Assembly: GCA_021029095.1 (NCBI GenBank) | Contig: JAJOHG010000011.1 | Location: 806,001-870,000, forward strand | Source: Phellopilus nigrolimitatus | Taxonomy: Eukaryota > Basidiomycota > Agaricomycetes > Hymenochaetales > Hymenochaetaceae | Reading direction: 5' to 3' | Length of the DNA stretch: 64,000 nucleotides | Part shown: piece after piece, positions 21,828 to 30,619 of the stretch | Layout of the letters: every line of letters begins with the position of its first letter | Numbering within the stretch: the first letter of the stretch is position 1 | The notes under the pieces: model-generated | Told to the model about the DNA's origin: nothing | The model's database searches: none | What the model saw: only the letters and a program-made list of their open reading frames with translations | Made by a program: the position numbers and the translations under genes

Positions 21828-23848
21828 ATGCTCAGACTGGCCCGTTTCCGGGCGTGCCGAGGATTTGCTACCAGCTGCGCTCGTCTACAAAGGAGCGAGG
21901 CCCGAGTCGAGACACACAATGTCACCACAATCGACACCCTCTTGAACCAGATCCGTGAGTGGACGTGAACCTGCGCCCTTCGAAGTCTAACCCCGTGCCA
22001 GGCTCCCGCTCGAATCCAGCTTACCGCTCGTAAGTCCCGCCCTCTTTCCCCAGAACGGTGCTTACGAAACACCTTCAGGATCATGCCCATGCGCGCCGGC
22101 TCGCTCTGGTCCGAGTCCCTGCTCGACTCCAGCCGCGAGGTCCCTTCGCCCGCGCCCCCCGCGCGAGCACCAGACACGTCGCCGCGCCGCATGCACGACT
22201 CGTACGCGCAGATCGAGCTGCCCTTCGCCTCGTCGCCCGCCCTCCTCGAACAGTACGTCAATGCTTGGGGCGGCATCCGTACCGGCAAGCTCATGGAGCA
22301 CCTCGACTCTCTCGCCGGCTCCATCGCCTACAAGCACATGCTGGGCCCTGGCGTCGAGACCCTCGGCCGCGTGCAAGAGCGCGGTTTTTATATCGTGACT
22401 GCTGCTGTCGATAGGTGCGTTTTCGGAACAAGAGGCATTGGAGATTTTGTTCTCGAATACGACACACTTTTCTTCTGCCTATGCCTCGTATCACCGGCAA
22501 AAGAAAATTCTCGCCTCTTAGATTTTTTTTCACTCCTTCCAACGCGTTTACCCGTTTCTTCTAGATTGGATATGCTCGCCCCGCTGCATCCCGTCCGCGA
22601 CCTCCGCCTGAGCGGGCACGTCATCTACACCGGCCGCAGCTCTATGGAGATCGCCGTCAAGATGGAGGCCCTCGGCCCGGACGGCCATGAGCTCACCATA
22701 ATGCTAGGTGCGCACCAATGCGTCTCTCGCGTCCGTCGCTGACACATGCACCAGGTCGCTTCTCGATGGTCTGCAGGAACGCAGAGAACCATAAGGCGCA
22801 CGCCGTCAACCCGCTTGTCGCAGAGACGCCCGAGGAGGAGGCGCTGCTCGCGATCGGCGAAGGTGAGCGTGTTGCTCCTTACCTGAGCACGGATCTCAAC
22901 TGGTCTCTAGCCCACAAAGGCCGCAAGACGCTCGCCACGCAGCGCTCCCTCTCGCGCGTGCCCCCCTCGAGCGAAGAGGCCCAGGCGCTGCACGACGTCT
23001 ACCTCAGTGGCCTCCCGCAGGCGCAATCACGGTCGCCTAGTCTAAGCGCAGGCGAGGACGCGCACGAGAAAGTCTGGATGGCTGACACGAAGCTCGAGAA
23101 GACGATGCTCATGTTTCCCCAGGAACGCAAGTGCGTCTTCTCGACGCGCTGTTGTTTTTAATTTGTGTACTGAATCAGCGGTGTACAGCGTGCATCAGAA
23201 AGTGTTTGGAGGTGCCGTCCTTATCCTAATATCAGTGGGACTGTAGTCTAACAATTTCTCGAAGGTTACCTCATGCGTCTCGCATACGAGGTACGTCCTT
23301 CCCTCCCCTCCCCCGTCCTGTTTCTCATCCATTCTACCCACCGCACGCAGCTCGGCTTCGCGAACGCCTCGCTCTTTGCGCGGCGGCGCCACCTGCGCTT
23401 CCTCTCGCTCGACGGCATCTGGTTCGAGCGGGCCGTCCCGATCGGCTCGCTCCTGCGCCTCACCGCGCTGGTTACGCACACTAGTGACAAGGAGCTTCCC
23501 GCCGTCATCGTATGTCTCCGCGCGCCACTCCAGACTCTCTCTTTCATTTCTGACTCTTTTTTACCCTTTCAAAGCACGTGTTCGTCCAGGCGCGCGTGCT
23601 CGACGTCAAGACCGGCACCGAGCAGCACACGAACGACTTCAAGTTCACCTGGGGCGAGGTCAAGCCCGCCGGAGAGCCACTCCGCCGCGCGATCGTTCCG
23701 CAGACGTATGCCGGTGTGTTTCATTCCGTAGATTCTAATGTTGTAAACCAGAGACTGACGCAGCAACACAGAGTCGATGGCGTGGATTGAGGGCAGGCGT
23801 GCCGTGGAGTACGGCGCGCAGATAAGGGGCCTGCGGAAGCCATGGTAG
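21828..23848 (+). CDS. Mitochondrial acyl-CoA thioesterase, ACOT9-type hotdog protein
   Basis: Hydrolyses acyl-CoA to free acid and CoA, probably in the mitochondrial matrix. The N-terminus MLRLARFRACRGFATSCARL is Arg-rich without acids, a typical presequence, and sets the start at 21828. At least nine introns, and the frame holds throughout. Two hotdog modules: the first spans GGIRTGKLMEHLDSLAGSIA, RGFYIVTAAVDRLDMLAPL and DLRLSGHVIYTGRSSMEIAV. The second contains VHQKVFGGYLMRLAYE (across introns), LGFANASLFARRRHLRFLSL and WFERAVPIGSLLRLTALV. Order and spacing match ACOT9-like proteins. The end is QIRGLRKPW with TAG at 23846-23848. Divergent from tuberin. Confident in family; chain-length specificity cannot be read from sequence. 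Confidence 0.92.
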
Positions 23849-23975
23849 AGTGGACATAGTATTGCAGTGACCGTTATCCCAATAGACTACTAGACAGTTA
23901 GATGCGAAGAGTATATTTTGTACGTATAATCCAAACAAGTAAACGAGGAGACCGCCCCGGTCCTCCAGCTATTTT

Positions 23976-24003
23976 ATTCTTTCTTTCTTTCTTTCTTTCT
24001 TTC
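23976..24003. repeat. TTCT microsatellite
   Basis: About seven tandem copies of TTCT between the convergent ends of the thioesterase and the F-box gene, running into the stop codon region of the latter. Confidence 0.9.
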
Positions 24004-25709
24004 AAGCCATGAACAGCACTGTGACGCGCCCGTCCACCGCTCCTAGCGCGATGCATCCGCGGCTCTCAACGTAGTCCAGTGCAGTCCACGTCGCGGGGCG
24101 CGGCGCCCAGTCGCTATACACCTCGAACGTGCGCACACCCCCGCTAATCACGCTTTCGGCGACCCTTCCCTCCCCATTCAGCGGACCCGGGAAGACCGCG
24201 CCGCAGAGCATCTGCGTGGGCGCGAGGAACGCCTCCGCGGCATCGCGCGGCCGCGGGCGGATCCACAGAGCGGAGCCGCCTGCGCCGAGTGCGAGTTCGG
24301 CGCAGCGCAGGAAACCGCGTGTCGCGGGGATCTTGTCCGCGAGCGCGGGTGGGAAGACGTACGGACTCGCGGACAGCGCAGACCCAGACCCAGACTCGGA
24401 TCCGGATCCGGATCCGGACGTTTTTGGAAGCGCATCGGAGCTACGTGACGCGCTGGACGAGGGGGGCGCGAAGTCGGGGTTGGGGAGGAGGATGTGGCGG
24501 TTGAGCGAGTGGATGTCGGACGCCCAGGGGTCGCCGCTCTCTGCGCGGATGAGGATCGCGAGCGGTGGGTACGGGTACGCTGTGCGCTCAGAAACGGGCG
24601 CGAGCGCGATGCCGTCGATCCAGCCAAATGAATAGGTTGCGACGGGGCGGCTGGCGGGGGCTGCGGCTCCGTGGGGCGGGTGCAGATCGGCCATCGGAAA
24701 GAGGTCGACGGAGCGCGCGCGCGCGACGAGGATGCTCGCGTGTGCGACGAGAACCTGCAGGCATCTGTCGTGCTTGGTACCTGTGTAGTTAGAAGGCCGA
24801 GCAAAAGGCGCAAGAATTGCTGAACAGCCTCACCAGCGTTTCGTCTTCTGTCTCTTCCGTGCTCTGGAGGATGGCGTAGTGCTCAGACCGCCAGTTTACG
24901 ATGCGCGTCTCGGTGTGTTCGTTGCTGATGGCGAGGATATCTCCGTCGAGGGCGACAGGTTTGTAGGCCGTCTGCAGTGTCTTGAGTGTGTCGAACGTCA
25001 CACGAGAATTCCCAGGAACGGGTTGGATTGCCTGCACCTCGAGCCTCTGCCGCCTGTACACATCCAGTACAATCTGACAATATAATTTGCTTTCGGAAGA
25101 AAGGGACGAACCCGTTTTGCACAACCGAGATCACCAAGCAGGCATCGTTCGTCATGTCCGAGTTTACAACGACGTCCCTGATAGTAGCGCCCATGCAAGA
25201 CCACTCCCCGACCTTCGTCGGCCCGCGCTCTCCGACTCTCTGCAGGTCCCAGCACACGAGCTTCGGCCAAATCCCCTCGCAGAGCGTGACAATCCACTCG
25301 TGCCCCGGCCGCAGGACGAAACGAACGTCGAGGAGGCCGTTCAGCGGGCCGCCCTGGAAAGACAACACGCGACGCGGCTCGGGCTTTGGGGCCGCCCACG
25401 CCGCCTTCAGCCGCAGCGCACGGCGCGTACGCCGCTCCAGCTCGACCGCGCTGAGGTCGTCTATCCGGCCGCGCGGGAAGGGAAGCCGCACTGCCAACAC
25501 ATGGCGGGCACAAGCGGTCAGCCAGACAGAGCGGAGGCGGGTCAATGCGCGCAGACGCGTGCACGTCTGCAGCAGACCCGTCAGAACCGGTGAGACGAGC
25601 CTGAGAGTGTCGGTGAGCCTCTCACTTGACGGATTAGCAGTATCTCCTGCACATTCAGATATTCTAGCACAATAAGCAGGATGTCGTCGATTAGCCCAAG
25701 CAACGGCAT
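24002..25709 (-). CDS. F-box protein with propeller-like C-terminal region
   Basis: Likely substrate adaptor of an SCF ubiquitin ligase. The start at 25709 opens an F-box (MPLLGLIDDILLIVLEYLNV, then QEILLIRQ | TCTRLRALTRLRSVWLTAC across a 59-nt intron). The rest has repeated short beta-like blocks with Trp (HEWIVTLCEGIWPKLVCWDL, DGDILAISNEHTETRIVNW, WTALDYVESRGCIALGAVDG), consistent with a beta-propeller and typical of basidiomycete F-box proteins, without clear WD dipeptides. The junctions SV|IVLDVYRR and ETL|HDRCLQVL keep frame with GT-AG introns. A Ser-Gly/Asp-rich loop near 24380-24420 is encoded by a GGATCC-like repeat. Target unknown. Confidence 0.75.
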
Positions 25710-25757
25710 AGAGATGATTGTGGTCCCCGGTCAAGTTCGACGTTTACTCACACGATT

Positions 25758-25788
25758 GTATGACATTATTTATCGTTGGAAAATCGAA
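25758..25788 (+). repeat. 31-bp repeat, copy 1 of 2
   Basis: This sequence (beginning GTATGACATTATTTATCG) recurs without mismatch at 38211-38241 in the same orientation. In both places it is followed within 175-240 bases by GTGGTTT-rich DNA and then by fragments of host genes. It lies 50 bases upstream of the F-box start codon. Probably the end or a conserved core of a dispersed element. Confidence 0.8.
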
Positions 25789-25996
25789 GACTCAACTTTT
25801 TTTACCAACTTTCAACTCGTTTGCCAACTTTTTTCCAACTTTTTTTGTAGTCGCAACATCGTACCTCCTTCTCATTTTCACCTCTACTTCATAGAGCATA
25901 GTCTAAATACAAAAAATCTATTGTCGAGAGCTCAAGTGTCTAAGCCGAACACTTTAGGTGCTGTACAGAAAGTTCAACTAAGTGCATTTCTTGGCT

Positions 25997-26079
25997 GTGG
26001 TTTTGCAGTGTGGTTTTCTCGCAACACTGTGGTTTTTGTAGTTTAGACTGTGGTTTGACTGTGGTTTGGCTGTGGTTTG
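25997..26079 (+). repeat. GTGGTTT-rich array, copy 1
   Basis: Six interspersed GTGGTTT units in about 80 bases, just left of the inverted-repeat-bounded segment at 26136. Preceded at 25795-25850 by CAACTTTTT runs. A similar array lies at 38374-38460. Confidence 0.8.
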
Positions 26080-26319
26080 CTGATGGTTGATGATGTAATG
26101 GACTTCTGTTTGGTAGTGCGAGTTGACCCGGACACCTATGGCGTTCAAAGTGTACATTTAATAAATACCACACAAACTTACTTTTTTCGCGCACTTTTTA
26201 CTTTTTCGCACACTTCAACTTTTCCACAAACTTTCAACTTTTCCGCACATTACAAGACTTTTCGCACACTTTCATTTTATTGCGCATTCATATTTCGAAA
26301 AGCACAAATATACAAAAAA

Positions 26320-26341
26320 AAAAAAAAAAAAAAACGCACAC
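26320..26341. repeat. Poly-A tract
   Basis: About 20 consecutive A residues inside the left arm of the inverted-repeat-bounded segment, in a region otherwise made of CGCACACTTT-like subterminal motifs. Could be a simple slippage tract. Confidence 0.8.
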
Positions 26342-26375
26342 ACAACATTGGTAGATAACTATGTAATGGTCTATT

Positions 26376-27845
26376 AAATTCACCGTTGGGCTCCTTGTCG
26401 AGGAAGAAGTCTGAGACGAGCTTCACGGAGTTTGGGGACAGCTGCGCCGCGTCCAGGCCATGGTAGTCCAGCGGCGGAAGCATCTCGCGGCGGCACAGGA
26501 AGAAATGCGGGTGGTGGAGGAGTGGGGACGTGTGTGTCAATGAAGAAAGAGATGGAGCGAAAAGTTGAGACGAAGCAGCATCGGCAACGCCCAGCAATCG
26601 GTCAACACACAATTGATCGACTTCCTCAACACTGGAGCCGTCCTCCAACGCACCTGGAGCTCGATCGGCTCCAGGGAAGCCGCCTGGCGCTGGGCCGGCA
26701 GGGAAGCCATCCGCATCCGGGAAGCCGCTCGCACCTGCAGATTAGTAGAACTTCTGCATGATCTGGCCCGCGATGTCCTCGAGCTCCTTCTGCTACTCCT
26801 TGTACTCCTTTGATGCCTCCTGCGAGTTGTGGAGCCACGAGATCGCTTCATTCACTGCGGTCTCGAGGCGCGTTTTGTCACCCGCATCGGACTTGTCCTT
26901 CACCTCCTCATCCATAATTGAGTTACGCAGGTTGTACGCGTAGGACTCAGGCCGTTCTTGGCGGTGATGTGCGAAGCCGCTTCCTCATCCCCAGCTATGA
27001 GGAAGATAGTCAGAATTCCATATGGATCATAGAAGTAGATATTTGCTTACCCTTGACCTTTTCGGCATCGCTGACCATACGCTCGATCCCCTCCTTCATA
27101 AGACGACCCTTGTCGTTGGTGATCGTCATGCGGTTCTACTTCTCGGCCTTCTTGGACACGTTGAGGATGCCGTTGGCGTCGATGTCGAAGGTGACCTCAA
27201 CCCGAGGAACACCATGCAGCGCAGGTGGGACTAGACCTTGCTGAAGAGGTTGTTGTCCTTCGTGCATGCACACTCGCCCTCGAAGACCTGGATAAGGACA
27301 CCGGGCTGGTTGTCGGTGAATGTCGAGAAGATTCGGACGACTTCGTTGGGAGAACCGTGTTGCGCTTGATGAGCACGATCATGACACCGCCGGGGCCTCG
27401 ACACCGAGCGAGAGCAGTGCGACATCGAGCAGAAGAAGGTTTTGAGTCTTCTCGGAAGTGTCACCATTGGTGATGGCAGCTTGGATGGCCGACACCGGCT
27501 TCCTCTTTACAGCGGAGGCGTTTTCCCTGCTGGAGCAAATAAGAGAAGGGTGAATCAAAAAGCAAAATGAGGAGAGGACGGCGAGAACGCACCTCAAGCC
27601 ATTCTTGAAACGTCATCTTGCAGCGCTTCACCTTCAGACCCCACTCGAACAACCGGATCTTCGCAGACGGGTACCCGCACTGCGCGCAGGCTGTCCAGGC
27701 AAGCAAGCAAGAACGAAAAAGGTGGGATGCAGCACCGTACATGATGGCCTCGTCGGGGTTAATGGACTTGTTGGCCTCCTTGCCATTGAAGAAGTCTGAG
27801 ACGAGCTTCACGATACGGGGGATACGGTGACGAGGCGTGGACGAC
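26376..27845 (-). pseudogene. Chimeric relic: Hsp70 (SSA-type) C-terminal half with an inserted ribosomal protein L37 piece
   Basis: On the minus strand from 27845 the sequence reads [20 protein letters not shown] and [12 protein letters not shown], the Hsp70 ATPase end. At about 27715 it switches to an intron end and then [19 protein letters not shown], the zinc-ribbon region of ribosomal protein L37e, with its C-terminal RFKNG near 27605 followed by a splice donor. Hsp70 then resumes: [80 protein letters not shown] and finally SVEEVD near 26616, the cytosolic Hsp70 signature, without a stop codon. A second short Hsp70 fragment ([15 protein letters not shown]) lies at about 26376-26435. Frameshifts and stops are frequent. 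Retained introns show the copy was made from DNA. Not expected to make protein. Confidence 0.85.
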
Positions 27846-28061
27846 GTGGAGGAAAAAATGTCAAATGACATCCAAATTGAGCACGCATAGCTCGGCAACT
27901 TCCGGAAGTGTTTCCAAGCAACTTTTGAGCTTTTTTGTTTCTTTTTTGTTTCTCATTCAACTATCTTTGAATTCTCTATGTAATGGCTTTGCATGCACCT
28001 ATTGCCTCAGAAATTTATCCCTGCTTGATTATCCTAGATTTTGTCCTATAACTTGAGAAAT

Positions 28062-28373
28062 AATGGCCTTAAATCAAGTCTGACAGCTTCCAAGCCTCAG
28101 ATAATTAAAGTATAGCATGTCCCAGACCTAGGAAAATAGGTGCACCTCAAAGTATTTTAGTTTAGAATGACCTTAAACAGAGTCTGACAGCTTTCAAACT
28201 TCAGGTAATTAAAGTATAGCATGTCCTAGACCTGGGAAAATAAGTGTCTCCCAAAGTATTTTAGTTTAGAATGGCCTTAAATCAAGTCTGACAGCCCCCA
28301 AACTTCAGATAGTTAAAGTAAAGCACTTCTTGAGCCTGAAGAAATAGGTTTCCTTTGAATGCCTTCGCTCACA
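28062..28373. repeat. Three tandem copies of a 104-bp repeat
   Basis: Copies begin at 28062, 28166 and 28270, each with AATGGCCTTAAATCAAGTCT or a close variant, then CTGACAG, AATTAAAGTATAGCA and AAAGTATTTTAG. The first two are most alike; the third diverges after its midpoint. No open frame spans them. The DNA is clearly more AT-rich than the flanking genes. Confidence 0.9.
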
Positions 28374-28559
28374 ACAAGATCAGATTCAGGTTTAGAGAGA
28401 CACATAAATGTGGCTCGGAAGTAGTTAATTACTGCAAAGCATTGGAGATGCTACAGGCTAGTGGTGGGATCTCTTTGCACTGCTGCTATTCTCCTTATCA
28501 CTCCCATGCAGCCATTCCAGCTTCCAGAAGTTACCTGTTTCTAAGGCTCATCCTTTATG

Positions 28560-29153
28560 TCAGAATCAGCCTCATCTGTGCCATCCCCAATGATGTCCTC
28601 TGTGTCTAAAGCTGAATCTCACTCTGTCCCAGACTCTAGAATCTGCTTGCACTCAGCAGCTATCTAGAATATTTCAATGCACATTATTCAGAGAAAACAT
28701 GTAGAGATATGCTTAATTACCTTTTCTTGCTTTTCAACCTGGGTTTCTTGGACCTTCTTGGCTTGATCTGCTGTTAGCAGCAGTCTAAATCTTCCAGGCT
28801 TGCCTGTGCTAATCTTTTCAGAAATGCAATCATTGAGGTGGAATATTAGAATGGAATATAAGTACCTTTTTATGTCTCCCTGGCTTCAACTTAGCTCTGT
28901 ATTTGTCAAGGTCTAGCATGTTGACCTTTGCCTCAAGACAGTCAGCAGTACCTATTGTAGTGCATAAGCCAGCATCTTGCAATCCAAGGCAGGAAGCTCA
29001 GATGAGAATATTGTCAGTATAATATCTAACCTAATATTGAGTACTTACCACATTCTCTGTCATGCAGAAGTCTGTTGGAATGACAAGCTCAATTGTTGCA
29101 TCATCTTTGTTTATTTGTTTCTTATTGGTCCGTAGAGTATAAGCAGGTGCCAT
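28560..29153 (-). CDS. AT-rich spliced open frame of unknown function inside the element
   Basis: Not recognised. From an ATG at 29153 the sequence reads MAPAYTLRTNKKQINKDDAT then IELVIPTDFCMTENV to a donor at 29048. The next exon (about 28995-28866) reads CLGLQDAGLCTTIGTADCLE then AKVNMLDLDKYRAKLKPGRH. A third (28813-28721) reads ISTGKPGRFRLLLTADQAKK then VQETQVEKQEK. A fourth contains one in-frame stop, then TEDIIGDGTDEADSDIKDEP. Exons 2 and 3 join in phase; 1 and 2 are off by one base. The basic then acidic C-terminal end resembles the tail of some transposases, but I cannot name a family. It is probably a decayed gene carried by the segment. Confidence 0.35.
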
Positions 29154-29288
29154 GCATGTACATTTTCTCTTATCTGTTTGCCTCAGAGCTCAACAGGTCA
29201 AACATGAAATCTATTGTTTTTGTCTTCATCTAATTGCTTCAAATTCACTAAGCTACAAAAACTACAACAAAGTCCCAGTCATTGGGTC

Positions 29289-29819
29289 TAGGGCATAGCA
29301 CGAGCAACCTGTGGGTATTAGCAAAATGCTAATAGCACAGTGATTTCAGCTTTGATTTAAACACTCTTACATGTGTCATGTGTGCACTATTGTGTAAGTG
29401 GGTCAAGGACTTCCGGCTGCCTAAAACTGTTACACCAAAAGGCTGAATAATCACTTTATAGTGATTCCAATTCCTGGAAGTATATAAGCAACTGGTTTTG
29501 TCATGCCCAACCCGCACGCCCAGCTGGTAAGCCACCGGCTTACACATTGGATACTACAACATACAAAAACACACATTTAGATTGATCCATTATTGACAGA
29601 GCTAAAAGCAAATGGGTTATTTAAGACCCATGCATGGGTTTTGATGACCTGTTTGCCTCTAGTGCTGTCAATAACACTTCAATCAAAACACGTGCTTTTT
29701 TATGCTGTAGCATTCAACAGTACGCACATAGCACATGTGAGATCATTCAAAGCGAAGATAAACTCGCTATGTTATTAGCAAAATGCTAATACCCATGGGT
29801 TGACACATGCTGTGCCCTA
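29289..29819. mobile_element. MITE-like element nested in the larger segment
   Basis: About 110 bases at the left end (from TAGGGCATAGCACG at 29289) match, in inverted orientation, the right end (to TGCTGTGCCCTA at 29819), with roughly 75-80% identity by eye. Each arm carries a palindrome around TTAGCAAAATGCTAA. TA is present at both outer edges, compatible with a TA target duplication as in Tc1/mariner-related MITEs. The 300-base centre has no coding content. Confidence 0.65.
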
Positions 29820-30295
29820 CATGCAGCAGGAACTTCATTCGCCCAGTCTGGCCCATGGCCCTCACCCCAGACACTCATCCAAAACTTGGAATGTTTAGAG
29901 CTCAGATTCTGCTGAAATATAAGGGGAAAGGTCACCAACAGTCACACACATGGTGTCTGTTTGTCCCATTGGCAGTGGTGGGCCATGGGCAAATGCAATA
30001 GATAGCAAGATACAGATGACCAGCTCATATGTTAGCTGCTTACTAATCTACCCTATTCATCTGTAACCCGGAAACAGTTTCTGCATGTTCATTGAAATTC
30101 CAACAGATTATAATAAAGATATAACCCAGAGGACAACAGAGAGCAAGCACAGTGGACACGATGTGCCAGTGTGACACAATGTATGTGACGCCATGTGTCG
30201 TGTGTGACACAAGTAACTAGTCCGAAGCGTGAGAAATATTATTTGAAAATTAGCCGACAAAGTGTGCGGAAAAATCCAAAGTGTGCGTTTTTTGA
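29820..30295. other. Right arm of the inverted-repeat segment, no gene recognised
   Basis: About 475 bases with low coding potential, GTGTGACAC-like short repeats near 30160-30215, and CGCACACTTT-like motifs (inverted) close to the terminal repeat. Confidence 0.4.
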
Positions 30296-30619
30296 TTAAA
30301 TGTACACTTTGAACGCCATAGACACCCGCCCGCATTCTCAAACTTTCAGCTTTACATGCAACAACGCGCAAACTGGGACACGTCTCTACTGGGATCCGGC
30401 TTGCACTACGGTACCTGGGGCAGCATGAACCCCGCGGTGATGAACCTGCGGATGCTTGCCGTGTTGCAGGAGCAACAGCGTCTCGAGCACCGGCCTCGCC
30501 ACGGTGCAGCGGCAGGCTTTGTCGCTGAACCCCGCCCTCGCCGGCATGGGCAATGCGTACCCACACGGGCTGCACTCGAACCTGCCTCTGCCAAGTCTCC
30601 GGGGTTTGGGAAGTGCAAT

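Larger units (their letters stand above)
26136..30321. mobile_element. Segment bounded by 26-bp inverted repeats, carrying gene fragments (Pack-type element candidate)
   Basis: The 26 bases at 26136-26161 (CTATGGCGTTCAAAGTG...) are repeated perfectly in inverted orientation at 30296-30321. Both ends have subterminal CGCACACTTT-like motifs (26190-26275 on the left; 30255-30290 inverted on the right). ACAC flanks both sides (26132-26135 and 30322-30325), and TA begins the repeat, so the target duplication could be ACAC or TA. The interior carries Hsp70 and ribosomal L37 fragments, a 104-bp triplicate, an AT-rich open frame and a nested element. No complete transposase is recognisable, so it would be non-autonomous. 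The boundaries are seen directly; transposition as the mechanism is inferred. Confidence 0.65.

Noticed and set aside
28062..28373. Regular spaced repeats considered as a CRISPR-like array
   Set aside because: Units are contiguous 104-bp tandem repeats without unique spacers, and the genome is eukaryotic.
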